This document shows, in pieces, positions 23,624 to 32,128 of a DNA stretch of 64,000 nucleotides. Origin of the DNA: Kribbella italica (GTDB lineage Bacteria; Actinomycetota; Actinomycetes; Propionibacteriales; Kribbellaceae). Under the pieces are notes generated by a model that ran no database searches, was not told the origin of the DNA, and worked only from the letters and a program-made list of their open reading frames with translations. Location: assembly GCF_014205135.1 (NCBI RefSeq), contig NZ_JACHMY010000001.1, positions 6,572,001-6,636,000 of the forward strand. The letters run 5' to 3'. Position numbers and translations under genes: made by a program. The stretch's first letter is position 1. Each line of letters starts with the position of its first letter.

Positions 23624-25209
23624 TGAGCGCCGAAGAGACCAACGCCGGTGAAGTAGCTTCAAGTACCGACCAGCAAACCGCCCGCGCGAACCGCGACGGG
23701 CGTCGTGCCGTTGGTCTCTACCTGACCTCGACGGCGTTGATCGTCGCCGCCGGACTGCTCGGCCCCTCCGTCGTCGTCCTCACGCTGACCAACCGCCACG
23801 CCTGGCTCCCGTCGTACTGGTTCGACAGCAAGCCGAACGACTGGCTCGTCACGGTGATGATCTACGTCGCCATCCTGCTCGGCGGGTACGGCGTCTACCT
23901 GGCGACCCGCGCCCTCAAGCACGGCTGGGCCCCGCGCGTCCAGCGATTGGTTGCCCTAGGCATCGGCACGACGGCCGCCATCACGCTGGTCCCGCCGATG
24001 GCCTCGGGCGACGTGCTGATCTACGCGGCGTACGGCCGGATCATGTCGCTCGGCGGCAACCCGTACACGACCGCCCCCGCGGACACGATCCGCCTCGGCT
24101 ACGACCCGGTGATCGCCGCGACCGAGCGGCCCTGGCAGGGCGCGCGCAGCGTGTACGGGCCGATCGCGACCTGGATCCAGTGGTTCTCGTCCTGGGTCGG
24201 CGGCGACTCGATGCAGCTGACCGTCTGGATGCTGCAGCTGACGGTCGCGGTCAGCCTGGTCGTCTCGGGCCTGCTGCTGCTCAAGCTGGTCGGCCCCGAC
24301 CTGGTGAACCGCCGCCGCGTCGCGATGCTCGCCCTGGCCAACCCGCTGCTGCTGTGGACGGTCCTGGCCGGCGCGCACAACGACGCGATCGCGGTGATGT
24401 TCGCGGTGCTCGCGCTGGTGCTGTTCCGCCGGCACGTGTTCGCGGCGGGGTTGATGCTCGGCGTCGCGGGCTGCACCAAACTGTCGATCGGCCTGGTCGG
24501 CGTCGCGATGCTCTGGGCGCTGCGGGCGGACCGCCGGCGCGCGCTGATGTTCTGTCTCGGCGGCGGCGTCGCGATGGCCGGCCTGTACGCCGTGGTCGGC
24601 CTGCAGGCCTTCCAGCAGGCGCGCTCGCAGACGTCGTTCATCTCGACCGGTACGCCGCACAAGGTGATCTTCAGCCTGTTCGACCTGTTCCTGCCCGGGG
24701 CGCTCGTCCGGACCGTCATCGGGATCGTCGCCTGGGTCGGCCTGATCTTCGTCGCGATCCTGCTGTCGCAGGTGTTCCCGAAGTCGCTGATCCCGCAGAC
24801 GCACCCGGACGACCCGACCCCGGCCGCCATCCGGTACACGGCGATCTACGCGGTCGCCTGGCTGCTGACGGCGATGTACACGCTGCCTTGGTACGACGTG
24901 ATCGCCTGGACCGCTTTGGCCGCGGTCGCGGCGTCGAAGGTCGACAAGCTGATGGTGATCCGGACGACGATGCTCGCGATCGCGTACGTCCCCGGCCGGG
25001 ATCCGAACGCGCGCCAGGTCGCGGCGTCGCTGTCGGAGTCGCTGGAGTGGTTCAGCGCCCGGCTGCGCGACACCATCACGCCGGCGGTCGAGCTCGCCGT
25101 ACTGGTGATGCTGATCCTGTGGGCCCGGCGTGGTGGGGCGCAGTGGTGGCCGTACGACTGGCCGAAGCGCAAGGCGAAAACCGCGCCGGAGAAGGCGGCG
25201 TCCCAGTAG
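23620..25209 (+). CDS. Polytopic GT-C mannosyltransferase (MptB-like)
   Basis: 529 residues with about 12 transmembrane helices. It resembles MptB-type alpha-1,6-mannosyltransferases, which use polyprenyl-phosphomannose; the early loop after LVPPMASGDVLIYAAYGR holds the Asp expected for GT-C catalysis. The segment GGNPYTTAPADTI and LANPLLLWTVLAGAHNDAI are family-like. The gene is coupled to the glycosyltransferase 2 gene by ATGA, so the pair probably makes and uses a polyprenyl-linked sugar for an envelope glycan. The substrate sugar is inferred. Confidence 0.82.
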   Translation: MMSAEETNAGEVASSTDQQTARANRDGRRAVGLYLTSTALIVAAGLLGPSVVVLTLTNRHAWLPSYWFDSKPNDWLVTVMIYVAILLGGYGVYLATRALKHGWAPRVQRLVALGIGTTAAITLVPPMASGDVLIYAAYGRIMSLGGNPYTTAPADTIRLGYDPVIAATERPWQGARSVYGPIATWIQWFSSWVGGDSMQLTVWMLQLTVAVSLVVSGLLLLKLVGPDLVNRRRVAMLALANPLLLWTVLAGAHNDAIAVMFAVLALVLFRRHVFAAGLMLGVAGCTKLSIGLVGVAMLWALRADRRRALMFCLGGGVAMAGLYAVVGLQAFQQARSQTSFISTGTPHKVIFSLFDLFLPGALVRTVIGIVAWVGLIFVAILLSQVFPKSLIPQTHPDDPTPAAIRYTAIYAVAWLLTAMYTLPWYDVIAWTALAAVAASKVDKLMVIRTTMLAIAYVPGRDPNARQVAASLSESLEWFSARLRDTITPAVELAVLVMLILWARRGGAQWWPYDWPKRKAKTAPEKAASQ

Positions 25210-25212
25210 TCT
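25207..25212 (+). promoter_or_regulatory. -10 box overlapping a stop codon
   Basis: TAGTCT begins with the TAG stop of the mannosyltransferase and ends 7 bases before the cupin ATG at 25220. This fits a leaderless promoter embedded in the preceding gene. Confidence 0.6.
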
Positions 25213-25219
25213 CTGCCGG

Positions 25220-25537
25220 ATGCAGAAGCTTGTGGGGGCGGGGCAGTACCAGACCGCGGAGCCGAACCATTTCGCCGAGCACCTGCGGACCGAGTCGCTG
25301 TCGGTCGGCACGTACTCGATCCCGGCCGGCGGCGTCGACGACCAGGCGCCGCACCACGAGGACGAGATCTACGTGGTGACCGCGGGCCGGGCGTCGATCG
25401 TGACGCCCGGCGGGACGGAGCCGGTCGGCCCCGGTGACGTGCTGTTCGTGGCGGCGGAGGAGCCGCACCGCTTCACCGACGTCACCGAGGACCTGGCGTT
25501 GCTGGTGTTCTTCGCCCCGCCGTACTCGGGGCGCTGA
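25220..25537 (+). CDS. Small cupin-domain protein
   Basis: 105 residues, a single cupin barrel. Motif 1 appears as PHHEDEIYVVTAGRA (two His and Glu as metal ligands) and motif 2 as PGDVLFVAAEEPHRF (His). Metal binding is likely; the reaction is unknown. ATG 25220 lies 7 bases after TAGTCT with no ribosome-binding site. It ends 1 base from the convergent larC gene. Confidence 0.85.
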   Translation: MQKLVGAGQYQTAEPNHFAEHLRTESLSVGTYSIPAGGVDDQAPHHEDEIYVVTAGRASIVTPGGTEPVGPGDVLFVAAEEPHRFTDVTEDLALLVFFAPPYSGR

Positions 25538-25538
25538 C

Positions 25539-26825
25539 TCAGCCCCAGAGGTCGTGGCCGGCAGCGATCGCCTGAGCCAGGACCGACTTGACCGGCTTGT
25601 CGAGGGCGGTGGCCGCGGCGACCACGTCCTCGTACTCCGGCTGCACGTTGACCACCTGGCCGCCGTACCGGGCGATCTTGACGTGGATCCGCTGGCCGCT
25701 CACCTCGACGCTGGCGAACTCGCGGTCCGCCGCGTGCTTGCGGATCGGGAACTCGCGCAGCCCGATCGCGGACGTCTCGGTCAGGATCACCGAGCGGACC
25801 ACCTCGGCGTTCGCGCTGCTGGTGAGCACCGAGAGCGTGTGCGCCGGCCGGCCCTTCTTCATCAGGATCGGGGTCAGCCACGCGTCGGCCGCCCCGGCCT
25901 GCAGCAGGCGCGCGAGCACCTGCGGCCAGATCCGCGGGTCGAGGTCGTCGACGTTCGTCTCGTAGACGAGCTCGGTCGACGGCTGCGCGGTCGCCTCACC
26001 GATCACCACGCGCACGATGTTCGGCACCTCGACCGGGTCCCGTCCGCCCGCACCGACACCGGTCTGCAGGATCCGGATCGGCGGCATCAGCCCGAACTCG
26101 TCGGCCAGCGTCGCGAGCAGCGCGGCACCGGTCGGCGTCGTCATCTCGTACGGCGCGGTGCCGCCGACCACCGGCGCCTCGGCCTCCCGCAGGAGATGCA
26201 GCACCGCCGGCCCCGGAATCGGAATCCCGCCGTGCTGCCCACGCACCTGCCGCCCACCACCGAGCGCGACCGTCGACACCACGATCCGATCCAGCTCCAG
26301 CGAGATCGAAGCCGCCGCCACTCCGACGATGTCGGCGATCGCATCCAGCGCACCCACCTCGTGGAAGTGCACATCATCCGGATCGACCCCATGGGCAGAC
26401 CCTTCAGCCCGAGCCAACCGAGCAAAGGTGTCCAGCGCCCGCTCCTGCACCGCGGAGTCGAGCCCAGCCCCCTCGATCACCCGCCGAACCTCAGCCCAGG
26501 ACCGGGTAGCCCCCTCGTGCGAGTGCCCGTGCCCTGCAGTTTCATGGTCATGTCCGTGTCCATGACCATGTCCGGTGTCAGCCGCCGGTTCCGCGTACGC
26601 CGCGTTCGGGTCGTTCTCCGGGTGCGGCTCCTCGTTCACGTACACCGACGCCTTGGTGGCCGCGATCTGGTGTCTGAGCGTCTTCTCCACGCGCACCGAC
26701 AGCGACCGGTCGACCGCCGCAACAGCGGCGTTGACGAGCGCGACGTCCGCGCCCGCGTCCAGGAACGCCCCGAGGAGCATGTCGCCGGACGCGCCGGCTG
26801 AGCAGTCGATCCAGGCGACTCTCAC
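25539..26825 (-). CDS. larC: Nickel-pincer cofactor biosynthesis protein LarC
   Basis: 428 residues from GTG 26825 (VRVAWIDCSAGASGDMLLGA), overlapping the larB stop by four bases. LarC inserts nickel into the pyridinium-bisthiocarboxylate pincer cofactor in a CTP-dependent reaction. Landmarks are DDVHFHEVGALDAIADIVG, the GGRQVRGQHG region and the C-terminal ETNVDDLDPR domain. A His-rich stretch at about 85-104, with alternating GH, is a likely nickel-handling loop. The gene is one continuous frame; in some lactobacilli larC needs a ribosomal frameshift. larE and larA are not in the window. Confidence 0.93.
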   Translation of the reverse strand: MRVAWIDCSAGASGDMLLGAFLDAGADVALVNAAVAAVDRSLSVRVEKTLRHQIAATKASVYVNEEPHPENDPNAAYAEPAADTGHGHGHGHDHETAGHGHSHEGATRSWAEVRRVIEGAGLDSAVQERALDTFARLARAEGSAHGVDPDDVHFHEVGALDAIADIVGVAAASISLELDRIVVSTVALGGGRQVRGQHGGIPIPGPAVLHLLREAEAPVVGGTAPYEMTTPTGAALLATLADEFGLMPPIRILQTGVGAGGRDPVEVPNIVRVVIGEATAQPSTELVYETNVDDLDPRIWPQVLARLLQAGAADAWLTPILMKKGRPAHTLSVLTSSANAEVVRSVILTETSAIGLREFPIRKHAADREFASVEVSGQRIHVKIARYGGQVVNVQPEYEDVVAAATALDKPVKSVLAQAIAAGHDLWG

Positions 26826-27538
26826 TGCTCCTTCACCTCCGCCGGGGCCGCGCGCCGGGCGACCCGCGCCGCGAACACGCCGGCTCCGAAGCCGTTGTCG
26901 ATGTTCACCACGGTCACCCCGGGCGCACACGAGTTCAGCATCCCGAGCAGCGCCGCCACCCCGCCGAACGAAGCGCCGTACCCAACAGACGTCGGTACGG
27001 CGACCAGCGGCACCCCCGTCAGCCCGCCGACCACACTCGGCAGCGCGCCTTCCATCCCGGCGACCACGATCAGGCAGTCCGCCGCGGCCAGCCGCTCACG
27101 CACCCCCAGCACACGATGCAGCCCAGCAACACCCACGTCGGTGATCAGCTCAACCCCAGCCCCGAACACCCGAGCCGTCGTCGCGGCCTCCGCGGCGACC
27201 GGCGCGTCCGACGTACCGGCCGACACCACAGCCACAGTCCCACTCGGCTCCGGCACGGTCCCGAGCACCGCCGTACGGCCGACCGGGTCGACGACAGCCT
27301 CCGGCAGCTCGGCCGCGACCAGCTCCTGCGCCTCCGGCGACAGCCGGGTCGCGAGCGCGGCACGACCGCCATGGGTCGCGTGCAGCGTGCGCAGCAGTTC
27401 CACGATCTGAACGGGCGTCTTGCCGGCGCCGTAGACCACTTCCGGGTCGCCGGTGCGCTCCAGGCGGTCGGTGTCGAGGCGGGCGTACCCGAGGTCGTGC
27501 ACGCCGGGCAAAGGTCCAGGGTCAGGCAGATGGGTCAC
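26822..27538 (-). CDS. larB: Nickel-pincer cofactor biosynthesis protein LarB
   Basis: 238 residues, related to the AIR carboxylase PurE (segments VAVVSAGTSDAPVAAEAATT, CLIVVAGMEGALPSVVGGL, ALLGMLNSCAPGVTVVNIDN). LarB carboxylates and hydrolyses nicotinate adenine dinucleotide, the first step of pincer synthesis. GTG 27538 lies 6 bases after a minus-strand TAGATT (27550-27545), indicating a leaderless start. Coupled to larC. The target enzyme, a LarA-type racemase or epimerase, must be encoded elsewhere. Confidence 0.92.
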   Translation of the reverse strand: MTHLPDPGPLPGVHDLGYARLDTDRLERTGDPEVVYGAGKTPVQIVELLRTLHATHGGRAALATRLSPEAQELVAAELPEAVVDPVGRTAVLGTVPEPSGTVAVVSAGTSDAPVAAEAATTARVFGAGVELITDVGVAGLHRVLGVRERLAAADCLIVVAGMEGALPSVVGGLTGVPLVAVPTSVGYGASFGGVAALLGMLNSCAPGVTVVNIDNGFGAGVFAARVARRAAPAEVKEQ

Positions 27539-27658
27539 CCCGCGAATCTACGTCGCCCCTGCCGCTTCTGCCGATTCGAGCCCACCCAACGGCCGCTCGG
27601 GCCCGCTCACGGACACGCAGAGCACCTGACAAACCACACAACCGTTAGGCTGCGGCAC
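27539..27658. promoter_or_regulatory. Divergent leaderless promoters larB / DUF4446
   Basis: TAGATT on the minus strand (27550-27545) sits 6 bases before the larB GTG. TAGGCT on the plus strand (27646-27651) sits 7 bases before the DUF4446 GTG at 27659. Confidence 0.6.
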
Positions 27659-28153
27659 GTGTCTTCGACGTTAGCCGCCGGTTTCGCGATCGCCGCACTC
27701 TTCGTAGCGGTGCTCGCTCTCGTGTTCGCCGTACAGGCGTTGCGGGGGCAGACCGCCGCGGCCAAGGACGTGCCGCCCGTGACTCCGCCGAAGACCGAGC
27801 TCGCCCCGCGGCCGGAGCCCAAGCCGGGCACGGTCGGCGCGCAGCTGCACACCCTTGGCGCGCAGCTGGACAAGACCCAGGCCGCCCTGAAGCTCTCGCT
27901 CCAGCACCTGGCGATCGTCCGGTACGACGCCTTCGGCGACATGGGCGGCCGGATGTCCTGGTCGGTGGCCCTGCTCGACGACAACGGCGACGGCGTCGTC
28001 CTGACGTCGATCAACAGCCGCAACGACGCCCGCTCGTACGCCAAGGAGATCAGCGCGTTCGAGAGCGAGGCCAAGCTGTCCCCGGAGGAAGAGGAAGCCC
28101 TCGAAACCCTCCGCAAGCAGGCCGCCGCCCCCGCCACGCCCGAGCAGGCCTGA
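27659..28153 (+). CDS. DUF4446 family membrane-anchored protein
   Basis: 164 residues. One N-terminal transmembrane helix (about 5-28, AAGFAIAALFVAVLALVF), a Pro-rich linker, then a DUF4446 domain with the typical IVRYDAFGDMGGRMSWSVALLDDNGDGVVL. A Glu-rich C-terminal tail follows. The function is unknown; the family is widespread in Gram-positives near serS and other housekeeping genes. GTG 27659 lies 7 bases after TAGGCT, so the transcript is probably leaderless. It ends 8 bases from the convergent lipid-kinase gene. Confidence 0.88.
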   Translation: MSSTLAAGFAIAALFVAVLALVFAVQALRGQTAAAKDVPPVTPPKTELAPRPEPKPGTVGAQLHTLGAQLDKTQAALKLSLQHLAIVRYDAFGDMGGRMSWSVALLDDNGDGVVLTSINSRNDARSYAKEISAFESEAKLSPEEEEALETLRKQAAAPATPEQA

Positions 28154-28161
28154 CACCGGCC

Positions 28162-29751
28162 TCAGCGCCGCTTGGGCACCCGTACGACGAGCGCGCCCGG
28201 CTCGACCTCGGCCGACAGGAACCGCCCCGGGCCGATCCCGTCGCCGTCGAGCTGGCGCTGGACGTCGACCGCGGCGGTGACCTCGACCTTCCGCGCGGTG
28301 AAGCGCTCGAGGTACATCTCGGTCCGCTTGGTCCGGGTCATCACCCGCCAGAACACCAGCGGCCACTGCGTCACCCGCCGCGGCGCGATCACCACGACGT
28401 CGATCAGCCCGTCGTCCGGGCGCGCGTCCGGCAGCAGCGGGATGTTCGCCTGCAGCATCCCGACGTTGCCGATCACGACGGTCCGGACCCGGCGCTCGAT
28501 CGGCTCGTCGTCGTCGACCGCGATCCGGACCTTCACCGACGGGTGGTTGATGTTCTTGGCCGCCGACACCAGGTACGCCGTCCAGCCGATCTGCGCCTTC
28601 AGGATCGGCGGCGCCCCGGTGATGATCGCGGCGTCCAGGCCGAGCCCGGCCATCACCGCGAAGTGGTCGGTGTCGAGCCCGTCGCCGTGCACCTTGACCA
28701 GGTCGATCCGCCGCTCCCGGCCGTCCAGGATGCGCTCCAGCGCGTCGTCCAGGTCGAGCGGGATGTGCAGGTTTCGGGCCAGCAGGTTCCCCGTGCCGGC
28801 CGGAATGACCCCGACCGGGATCGCCGTGTTGGCGAGCGCGGCGGTGACGACACGGACCGTCCCGTCGCCGCCGGCCACGAGGACCAGGTCGGACTCGTTC
28901 TCGATCGCGCGCTTGGCCATCGCGTTGCCGGCGTCGTCCTCGCGGGTCTCCAGCCACAGCGGGTCGTCGAAGCCGCGGACGGCGAGCGCGCGGGACACCT
29001 TCCGGCGGAACGCGACGCCGTCCCCGACCTTGATCGGATTGACGATCACCGCCGCGCGCGGCGGCGTCGTACGGGCTTCGTCGGACGGAGTGCGGCGCCG
29101 CCGCCGGCGCAGGCCCGGCCGCAGCCCGAACCCGATCGACGTCGCGGTCAGGATCGCCAGCCCGAGCGCCCAGCCGCCCAGCACGTCGGACACGTAGTGC
29201 ACGTTCAGGAAGATCCGGTCCGCCGAGGCGAGCAGGACGACCGCGATCGTCGGCAGCAGCACGAGGGTCCGGAACCGGCGTCGCCAGCCGCGGACCGACG
29301 GCAGCACGACGCCGAGCGCGCCGGCCATCACGAAGGCGGCCGTCGCGTGCGACGAGACGTACGACCAGCCGTCGACCTCGACCAGCGTCCCGGCCGGCCG
29401 GGCCCGGTCGAAGATGTGCGCGACGGCCTGGACCAGACCCAGCTCGGCGCCGGCCGAGACGATCAGCCAGACCGTCAGCAGGCGGGCCCGGCGGTGCCAC
29501 AGGTAGATCGCGACCCCGAGCAGCACACCGCGCATGGTCCACGGCAGGACCACAGCGCCCATCACCTGCCACAGGTCGACCCAGCTCGGCCGGGAGGCGC
29601 CGTACGACGCGACGCGCGCGGCGATGGAGTCGTCCCATCGGCGCAGTGGCGGCCAGCCGCCGAAGACCAGCAGCGTGACCACGGCGAACGGCAATGCACC
29701 CAGCACGACCGTGACCGCACGGCCGAGATGACTGGGTGGATGGTGGTTCAT
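28162..29751 (-). CDS. PAP2 phosphatase-diacylglycerol kinase fusion
   Basis: 529 residues, two domains. The N-terminal half (about 1-215) is a PAP2 membrane phosphatase with six helices and catalytic signatures DRARPAG, SYVSSHATAAF and the final His region RIFLNVHYVSDVLGG. The C-terminal half (about 230-529) is a DAGK/LCB kinase catalytic domain with VNPIK, VAGGDGTVRVV (nucleotide site) and GVIPAGTGNLLARNL. The fusion joins opposing activities on lipid phosphates and probably recycles polyprenyl or glycerolipid phosphate. The domains are joined by an Arg-rich linker. ATG 29751 follows an AGGGCGG site. Confidence 0.92.
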   Translation of the reverse strand: MNHHPPSHLGRAVTVVLGALPFAVVTLLVFGGWPPLRRWDDSIAARVASYGASRPSWVDLWQVMGAVVLPWTMRGVLLGVAIYLWHRRARLLTVWLIVSAGAELGLVQAVAHIFDRARPAGTLVEVDGWSYVSSHATAAFVMAGALGVVLPSVRGWRRRFRTLVLLPTIAVVLLASADRIFLNVHYVSDVLGGWALGLAILTATSIGFGLRPGLRRRRRRTPSDEARTTPPRAAVIVNPIKVGDGVAFRRKVSRALAVRGFDDPLWLETREDDAGNAMAKRAIENESDLVLVAGGDGTVRVVTAALANTAIPVGVIPAGTGNLLARNLHIPLDLDDALERILDGRERRIDLVKVHGDGLDTDHFAVMAGLGLDAAIITGAPPILKAQIGWTAYLVSAAKNINHPSVKVRIAVDDDEPIERRVRTVVIGNVGMLQANIPLLPDARPDDGLIDVVVIAPRRVTQWPLVFWRVMTRTKRTEMYLERFTARKVEVTAAVDVQRQLDGDGIGPGRFLSAEVEPGALVVRVPKRR

Positions 29752-29856
29752 CGCCGCCCTGAAACCCCCTCGAAGAAACCTGACCGTCCGGCTGGTGCAA
29801 GCTCATCATCCCGAATAAAATTCCGCGCCCCCGACACACCCCGATAACCTGTCCGT

Positions 29857-31131
29857 GTGATCGATGCCAAAGTGCTCCGTGAGAACCCCGATGTCGTCCG
29901 TGACGCGCTGACCAAGCGCGGCGAGAGTCCGGCCCAGGTCGACGAGATCCTGGTGGCCGACTCCGAGCGTCGATCGTCGATCGCGGCCTTCGAGTCGCTG
30001 CGGGCGGAGCAGAAGGGCCTCGGCAAGCAGGTCGCGCAGGCCAAGGGCGACGAGCGGACCGCGCTGCTGGAGCGCACCAAGGCGCTGGCCGCCGAGGTGA
30101 AGGCCCACGAGGCGACCGCGAACGAGGCCGAGAAGCGCTTCGACGTCCTGTCCCGTGCCCTGCCGAACCTGGTCTCCGACCAGGCCCCGGTCGGTGGCGA
30201 GGCGGACTTCGTGGTGATCGAGGAGATCGGCAAGCCACGTGACTTCGCCGCCGAGGGCTTCGAGCCGCGCGACCACCTCGAGCTCGGTGAGCTGCTCGGC
30301 GCGATCGACATGGAGCGCGGCGCGAAGGTTTCCGGTGCCCGCTTCTACTTCCTCAAGGGCGTTGCCGCCCAGCTCCAGCTCGGCATGCTCCAGCTCGCGA
30401 TCAACCAGGCGGTGGAGTACGGCTTCACCCCGATGATCACGCCGACGCTGGTCAAGCCCGAGGTGATGGACGGCACCGGGTACCTGAACGCCCACGACGA
30501 CGTCTACCGCCTGGACGAGCCGGAGCTCTACCTGGTCGGTACGTCGGAGGTAGCGCTGGCCGGGTACCACATGGACGAGATCGTCGACCTGTCCGCCGGC
30601 CCGATGCGGTACGCCGGGTGGTCGTCCTGCTACCGGCGCGAAGCCGGCTCGTACGGGAAGGACACCCGCGGGATCATCCGCGTCCACCAGTTCGACAAGG
30701 TCGAGATGTTCTCCTACTGCAGCCTCGAGGACGCCGAGGCGGAGCACCAGCGGCTGCTGGGCTGGGAGAAGGAGATGCTCGACAAGATGGAACTGGCCTA
30801 CCGGGTGATCGACACGGCGACCGGCGACCTGGGCGCCTCGGCGTACCGGAAGTTCGACTGCGAGGCGTGGGTGCCGACCCAGGGCGCCTACCGCGAGCTC
30901 ACCTCCACGTCGAACACGACCGACTACCAGGCCCGCCGGCTGAACATCCGGCACCGCGACGCCGACGGCAAGACCCGCCACGTCGCGACGCTGAACGGCA
31001 CGCTGGCCACCACCCGGTGGATCGTCGCCATCCTGGAGACGCACCAGCTGCCCGACGGCTCGGTCCGGGTCCCGACGGCGCTGCGTCCGTACGTCGGCGG
31101 CCGCGAGGTCCTCGAACCGGTCCGCGGATGA
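29857..31131 (+). CDS. serS: Serine--tRNA ligase
   Basis: 424 residues. An N-terminal coiled-coil arm (about 30-105) that grips the tRNA-Ser long variable arm is followed by a class II core. Motif 2 is YRREAGSYGKDTRGIIRVHQF and motif 3 is GTLATTRWIVAILE; the Ser pocket includes TSEVALAGY. GTG 29857 follows TAACCT by 6 bases, so the transcript is probably leaderless. It overlaps the HAD gene by ATGA. The cognate tRNA-Ser(UGA) gene is 22 kb downstream. Confidence 0.97.
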   Translation: MIDAKVLRENPDVVRDALTKRGESPAQVDEILVADSERRSSIAAFESLRAEQKGLGKQVAQAKGDERTALLERTKALAAEVKAHEATANEAEKRFDVLSRALPNLVSDQAPVGGEADFVVIEEIGKPRDFAAEGFEPRDHLELGELLGAIDMERGAKVSGARFYFLKGVAAQLQLGMLQLAINQAVEYGFTPMITPTLVKPEVMDGTGYLNAHDDVYRLDEPELYLVGTSEVALAGYHMDEIVDLSAGPMRYAGWSSCYRREAGSYGKDTRGIIRVHQFDKVEMFSYCSLEDAEAEHQRLLGWEKEMLDKMELAYRVIDTATGDLGASAYRKFDCEAWVPTQGAYRELTSTSNTTDYQARRLNIRHRDADGKTRHVATLNGTLATTRWIVAILETHQLPDGSVRVPTALRPYVGGREVLEPVRG

Positions 31132-31922
31132 CGGCGACCGCCGGCTGGCGGCCGCGGGCGATCGCGCTCGACATCGACGGCACCCTGGTCGACCACGACG
31201 AGCGGATCTCCGCCGCCGTGGTCGACGCCGTCGCGCGGGCGTCGGCGCAAGTGCCGATCATCCTGGCCACCGGCCGGTCCTGGCAGTCGACGGTCCCGGT
31301 CGCGCGACGGCTCGGACTGAAGGCCGGATTCGTTGTCGTGAGCAACGGTGCGCGCACCCTCAGCTACCCGGACGGCGAGATCGTCGACGAGCGCACCTTC
31401 GATCCGGCGACCGTGATCACCTCGGTCCGCGAGCACGCGCCGAACGCGCGGATGGCGGTCGAGGAGCACGACGGCGGGTACCGGGTGACCGCGCCGTTCC
31501 CGGACGGCGACCTCGGCGGCGACGCGATCCGCGTGGTCACCGACGCCGAGCTGGCGCCGGAGCCGGTGACCCGGTTGATCATCCGCGACCCGGACGCCTC
31601 GGAGGCGGACTTCGTCGAGCTGGCCGAGCAGCTCGGTCTGCACGGGGTCAGCTACTTCGTCGGCTGGACCGCGTGGCTGGACATCGCGCCGGAGGGCGTC
31701 GACAAGAGCACCGGCCTGAAGGTCGCGCTGACGCAGCTCGGTCTGGACGCCTCCGGGCTGGTCGCGATCGGTGACGGACGCAACGACATCGAGATGCTGA
31801 CGTACGCCGGGCTCGGGGTCGCGATGGGTGCGGCGCCGGACGAGGTCAAGGCCGCGGCCGACGAGGTGACCAAGTCGGTGCAGGACGACGGCGTGGCCGC
31901 CGTACTGAACCGCTGGTTCTGA
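31128..31922 (+). CDS. HAD-IIB (Cof-type) phosphatase
   Basis: 264 residues. Motif I is ALDIDGTLVDHD (Asp nucleophile), motif II is ATGRS and motif IV is AIGDGRNDIEML. The large C2B cap lies between. These enzymes dephosphorylate sugar phosphates, nucleotides or flavins in the cytoplasm. Translation is coupled to serS (ATGA overlap). A second Cof-type paralogue lies at 33256, on the far side of the WhiB gene. Confidence 0.9.
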   Translation: MTATAGWRPRAIALDIDGTLVDHDERISAAVVDAVARASAQVPIILATGRSWQSTVPVARRLGLKAGFVVVSNGARTLSYPDGEIVDERTFDPATVITSVREHAPNARMAVEEHDGGYRVTAPFPDGDLGGDAIRVVTDAELAPEPVTRLIIRDPDASEADFVELAEQLGLHGVSYFVGWTAWLDIAPEGVDKSTGLKVALTQLGLDASGLVAIGDGRNDIEMLTYAGLGVAMGAAPDEVKAAADEVTKSVQDDGVAAVLNRWF

Positions 31923-31949
31923 CACAGCCGGCTCTCACGCGATCACGTC

Positions 31950-31985
31950 TCAAGTACCGGCCACCCATCACCGGCTGGTACTTGA
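31950..31985 (+). terminator. Hairpin after the serS operon
   Basis: TCAAGTACCGGCC (31950-31962) pairs with GGCTGGTACTTGA (31973-31985), 13 bp with one G-U pair and a 10-base loop. There is no long T-run. Confidence 0.7.
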
Positions 31986-32046
31986 AACCTCACCGGGCGA
32001 CGAGGTCAATCCTTTGCGTCTCCGCCGAATAGTTCATCAAGGCAAC

Positions 32047-32090
32047 AAAGAGGCCCGGAATCCCTGCTGCTCCAGGGTTCCGGGCCTTTG
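32047..32090. terminator. Terminator hairpin serving the WhiB gene
   Basis: GGCCCGGAA (32052-32060) pairs exactly with TTCCGGGCC (32078-32086), continued inward by CCCTG/CAGGG. On the minus strand it is followed by a T-rich tail, suited to ending the WhiB transcript; it may work in both directions. Confidence 0.8.
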
Positions 32091-32128
32091 CTGTTCGACC
32101 GATAGTCCGCTGGCGGGCCGAGTATCGG

